A stretch of 64,000 nucleotides of DNA. It comes from Amaranthus tricolor. Lineage: Eukaryota > Streptophyta > Magnoliopsida > Caryophyllales > Amaranthaceae. How positions within the stretch are numbered: position 1 is the stretch's first letter; every line of letters begins with the position of its first letter. Shown here one piece after another: positions 59,943-64,000 of the stretch. Location of the stretch: contig NC_080048.1 in NCBI RefSeq assembly GCF_026212465.1, positions 37,352,375 through 37,416,374 of the forward strand. The letters run 5' to 3'. A program made the translations under genes and the position numbers. The notes under the pieces were generated by a model. That model was not told the DNA's origin. It made no database searches and saw only the letters and a program-made list of their open reading frames with translations.

Positions 59943-62869
59943 ATGGCAAACATGCAATTTTGGGGTATGCTTTTTCCCTATTTCGTTCTTTATGTTATTC
60001 TGAGTCGATTTCTCTATTAATTATTTTGTTTTTTTTTCATTTTGTTGTTTTTGTATCGTCTGAATTTGATTTCTAATTCTTTGTTATTTAATTGCTTTTA
60101 TATTCGTTGTTCTTCTCAATTGTTTGTATAGTTCCTGCTTCTGATTTTTTTTCCTATTGGTTTCATTTGTATTTAAACTTCCATGGATAAATTTCATAAT
60201 AAAAAGATTTCTCTTATGTCAAAATATTTGCAGAAGATTTTTCTTCTGTTAACCCTAATCAATGGCGGATCCGATACTGAAATTCTGTGAGAGCACAATC
60301 CCTACAAAAATAATTCAATAATTTTTTAAAAAAATCATAAATATTTATATATATATATAAAATAATATTTCATCAATTCTTGAAAAAAATGACTGAGTAA
60401 TAAGATCATTAACAATACTACAAAATACATTATTATTCTCAATAAAAATTACCAATGTGTGAGTTTGTTTGTAATTTGTGATTCATTAAATGTGCTTATA
60501 TATAAGTTCAACATTTTGTTGAGAATTATTAATTATTATATACACTTATATTTAAAGAAGTTTGGTAGTGTAGTTGGTTTATTGAGAGCATAACATATTT
60601 GCATTGTGATCTCCATCTAAACTTTTAGTTTTTATTAAAATATGGGCCTAGGAGCCAACTGGATCAGCCTATGACCCAATTAAATACAAATGTCTGAAAT
60701 TGGAAATCTTGGGTGTTAACATGCTTACGAGTTATTCTTATGCTAATACCTTAACTGATATATAATTAAAAGATTGTTGGGATATTGATATAGGAATAGG
60801 ACTTCCCTTTTTGCCTAAATGTAATTGTATTTATATAACATGTTCATGTATTATGTAAGACATTTTAGTAAACATTATGTATGTTCAATTTGATGTACAA
60901 ATTTTGAGTTAATTATGTTCCTATCTTGTCTGTTCTTGTTTTGTACAGGTGTTGACGTGAAGTCGAAACAGCCTACCCAGGTAGCCCTTGAAGAGGGTCA
61001 AGTTATTCACCTTTCTCAGGTAATTGAGTCTAAAATTATAGAGTTTAGCAATACGTATTAGTGGATGATTGAAGATTTTGTTAGTTGTACTGATTGTGGT
61101 GTCTTCAGGCTACTCTAGGTGAGGTGAAGAAGGATAAGGAGACTGTTACTATTCATGTTAAAGTTGGAGAGCAGAAGCTAGTGCTTGGAATGCTAAGCCA
61201 GACTACCCCTCAGTTAACTTTTGATTTGGTTTTTGATGAGGACTTTGAGATTTCTCACAATTGGAAACATGGAAGTGTTCATCTTATGGGATATCAAACT
61301 GCTATGGAAGATGATGAATATCCTTGTTATAGCTGTTTTTAGCTTTTGCTTTTATCATTTTGTCAATATGGTTTTATTTATTGCAATTATATATCTTGAT
61401 AAATAATTATTTGTTGTACAATATTCTTGCTGAAATTACTATGATTCCTTAGTCATACTTAGATGACTGATAGTGATGACTAGTATGTCTTATTTTGTCA
61501 TATTTTCTCTTAAACTGAAATATTGGGAATTCCTTGACTCTTCTTTGCTGGTTCTACTGAAATCTTCTCAGACTCATCTGATGACGAAGAAGTCCCTGTT
61601 TTGCAGAAAGAAAATGGTATATGATGCTATATTTGATAATCATGTCAATTTTTTAAGTTTCGTATTCTCAAAAGCTGCAACCAACATTTGGTTCTCGTAG
61701 GTAAACTTCCTGAGGCTGCCAAGCCCAAGGTTGCCGCAAAGCCAGCAAAAGAAGTTAAGCCCAAGCCAGAAGAGAAAGATGACTCTGAGGATGATAGTGA
61801 TGACGATGAAGATGATAGTGATGAGGATGGTGATTCTGATGAGGTAGTTGATTATTTATATATGCTAGCAGATTTGAACACCAACAGTCAATTTGCTTTG
61901 ATTAGGATTTTGCTAAATTATTTATTATTTATCCTGCTCATTTTATTTATGTAAAGTTGTACATGACCTTTGCTACCATGGTTCAATTGGAAATAACCTT
62001 TGTTGTATCATAATTGGAGTTGCACACTTATGTTGTTTTGTGATTCAAGCTTTCCCTTGTTGAGTTTTTGTGCTACGCTTTGGCAGGATTTGATGGGCAT
62101 CAGTGATGACAGTGAGGATGATGACGACGACGATGATGATGACGACGAGTCAGAGGATGAGAAACCCGCAAAGGTGACATTGAAATTGAACTTGATGGTA
62201 TTTGTTGTTTGGAGTTGAATATTAAAAGCTTTGGCTAACTAATGTTCTTTTGTGATCTTAGGCTGAATCTGGGAAGAAAAGACCTAATGCTGAAGCTAAG
62301 ACACCTGAGTCCAAGAAGGCTAAACTTGCTACTCCCCAGAAAACAGGTAAATTTTGTTGCTTCAAGTTATGATTTGTTTTCAATTGAAGGTCATTCTCGG
62401 CCTCCTTATCCCTTTTGATAAGGGTATGGTATGGAACCCTAATTGGATCCCGATCATAGAAACTATGAGCAGTATATATGAAAATGATGATCAATGTTCT
62501 GTTTAAATTATGCATTCACATGGAATATTTTATGAGTTAGGTGGTTGAAGGTTGTAGTTACCATGCCATTTTCTTATCCAATTTCATAATATGTTTATTT
62601 GCAGATGGAAAGAAGGGCAGCGTGCACATAGCAACTCCTCACCCATCAAAGAAAGGCGGAAAGACTCCTGGCAGCGACAAATCCCCCAAGTCTGGACAAA
62701 CTTCTTGTGGTCCTTGCAAAAAGTAGGTCGATAACATTGTATGCATTTAGTTTTGCTAATTCGTAAAACCCAATTGACATGTCTCGTATCACCTGTTTCC
62801 TGGTATAGGAGCTTTAATTCAGACGCTGCTCTGCAATCTCACAATAAGGCAAAGCATGGTGGCAAGTAA
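59943..62869 (+). CDS. HDT: HD2-type (plant-specific) histone deacetylase
   Basis: Nine exons: 59943-59964, 60949-61019, 61109-61325, 61572-61616, 61701-61843, 62087-62173, 62262-62346, 62605-62722, 62809-62869. They join to 849 bp, or 282 residues from the first ATG or 279 from the second. HD2 proteins are nucleolar, nucleoplasmin-fold chromatin factors that repress rRNA and other genes. Signatures are the N-terminal MQFWG, then QVIHLSQATLGEVKKDK, LTFDLVFDEDFEISHNWKHG and VHLMGYQTA. SSDDEEVPVLQKENG and two acidic tracts follow, then a Lys-rich segment. A C-terminal C2H2 finger has C258, C261, H274 and H279 (CGPCKKSFNSDAALQSHNKA). Exon 3 uses the donor TCCTT|GTTATA, the only weak site, chosen because it restores YSSDDEE. 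The gene is otherwise regular. Confidence 0.93.
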
Positions 62870-64000
62870 ATTGTTTACAGTCTTGACTGATTTGATGATT
62901 GTAGCATGAAGGGAGGTGAGGAGCTTAGTCTCGAATTTTGTTAGCCTTCTATCATGTCTCGAATTTTTCGTTTTTTCTTTTTCTTAGAGGATTGAGTATA
63001 CTTCGGGAGAATGTTGCCTAGATAGAACTTTATATCAAATGCTATTTGGTTCCTACAGAAAATACTGATATGGAAATATTCAGTCGGAAATGATGTTTTG
63101 GCGCTCATATATTCTCAAGTTTTGCCCTTATATTCTTAGCCGATGCATACTTTGCTATTAACGCAGATTGAGTTTATGCTTTTTCGATATTATCTCTTTT
63201 AAAATTAGGTAAAAATTTGAGTTAGCGGAATTAAAACTCAAAATTAAGATCTTGCGTGACTATAGTTCGAGAAAAATTAATTTCCCAGACTGCCAATTGA
63301 TTAGAAGAGAAAGAGTATGTCGGTCTTAATCATGGCTTAAGTGACAATATACTTTGTAATTTTAGATCATTTTTTGTGGTGTTTATTGAACTGGTTAGAT
63401 GGTTGAGATCATCTAAGATAAAGAGGCCCCTTAGAAACTTCTATTATTTGGTCAATATTTTCCTTGATGTTTTCATTTGGGTTATTAGATCGACTTTGGA
63501 TTAGGTCTTTGTGTTCATATTAATTTTTTACATAATTTTGATTTATTGAGAAGTCGGATAAATATTGAATTGACGGATTTTTAACACCTCTAGAACTTTC
63601 AAATGAGGGCTTGATGGCCTTCTACATTCTAATAACTTGGTGAACATTTAGATTTTTTTTAACATTCTTAATCTAAAAGTTTTCTTAATATAGATTTTTT
63701 TAACATAGAAGTTTTTTCATTTGATTTACGTTTTTATTACATTAAATTTGTATTTCATTAAATAGTCTTCTTAAACACTTATTTTCTATTAAGGACATCT
63801 CATCATTAGACGATTTTAATTGGGTTAGTCTAAACTACTTTTTAAAAATAAAATCGCTACCTGTATAAGTGAGGATTGAGTTTTCGTTGTTTTTCAATAT
63901 TTTTTTACTCTGAACCTTACGTATAGACCCATTTTATAGTGAGATAATTTCAAATAAGGGGTTGGTACATAGTCTCCAAATTTTTTTTATAGTTCATTTG
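62870..64000. other. 3' flank of HD2 to the window end
   Basis: Probably the HD2 3' untranslated region for the first 150-250 bp, then AT-rich DNA. No gene or repeat that I can support. Confidence 0.55.

Noticed and set aside
1..64000. CRISPR array, prokaryotic operon, viral or defence system
   Set aside because: The tandem repeats found are satellite, minisatellite or microsatellite DNA without unique equal spacers. All protein genes are intron-bearing plant genes, and no integrated viral or bacterial coding sequence was recognised.

Overview
This window is nuclear DNA of a flowering plant. Genes are split by canonical GT-AG introns, the encoded proteins are plant families (TPLATE, EXO70A, NPH3-type BTB, RETICULATA, HD2 histone deacetylase), and the spacers are AT-rich with many microsatellites and small transposons. 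The protein sequences look eudicot. The abundant GAGACGGTCTC-type repeats and TRIM elements remind me of Caryophyllales, but I cannot prove the order or species from the sequence.

Layout. 1-1798 (minus): 5' part of TPLATE, the clathrin-endocytosis adaptor, running off the left edge. 3956-11888 (plus): complete 11-exon EXO70A gene of the exocyst, head-to-head with TPLATE. 12711-16006 (plus): four-exon gene for a conserved, probably plastid-targeted protein that I cannot name. 17607-17679 (minus): tRNA-Arg(UCU). 21173-26434 (plus): NPH3/RPT2-like BTB protein, with a hAT-like element and a small hairpin in its second intron. 28471-33270 (plus): RETICULATA (DUF3411), with a Tourist-like MITE inside a minisatellite in intron 1. 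33271-38155: repeat-rich spacer with a MITE-like element, a strong foldback, a ~165-bp tandem satellite and a solo LTR with perfect target duplication. 38156-45626 (plus): a broken RAD5A-type gene that keeps its start, part of its HIRAN domain, its RING finger and its C-terminus but has lost most of the helicase core. 45627-53681: gene-poor, microsatellite-rich spacer with a complete TRIM. 53682-54633 (plus): At4g22758-like DUF7054 protein. 56518-58783: Mutator-like element with ~550-bp inverted repeats, a 9-bp target duplication and an exon-like internal segment. 59943-62869 (plus): HD2-type histone deacetylase of nine exons. The last 1.1 kb is unannotated spacer.

There is no operon or gene cluster. 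The seven intact or partial protein genes are unrelated housekeeping, trafficking, plastid and chromatin genes. The only functional coupling I see is the divergent endocytosis/exocytosis pair TPLATE-EXO70A, which may be chance. The most interesting content is structural: the decayed RAD5A copy with its promoter motifs still visible, the Mutator-like element, and two foldbacks built from similar short palindromes. I found no CRISPR array, prokaryotic system, rRNA or convincing new molecular system. Exon borders were set by hand from splice consensus and reading-frame continuity; each complete gene closes in frame.
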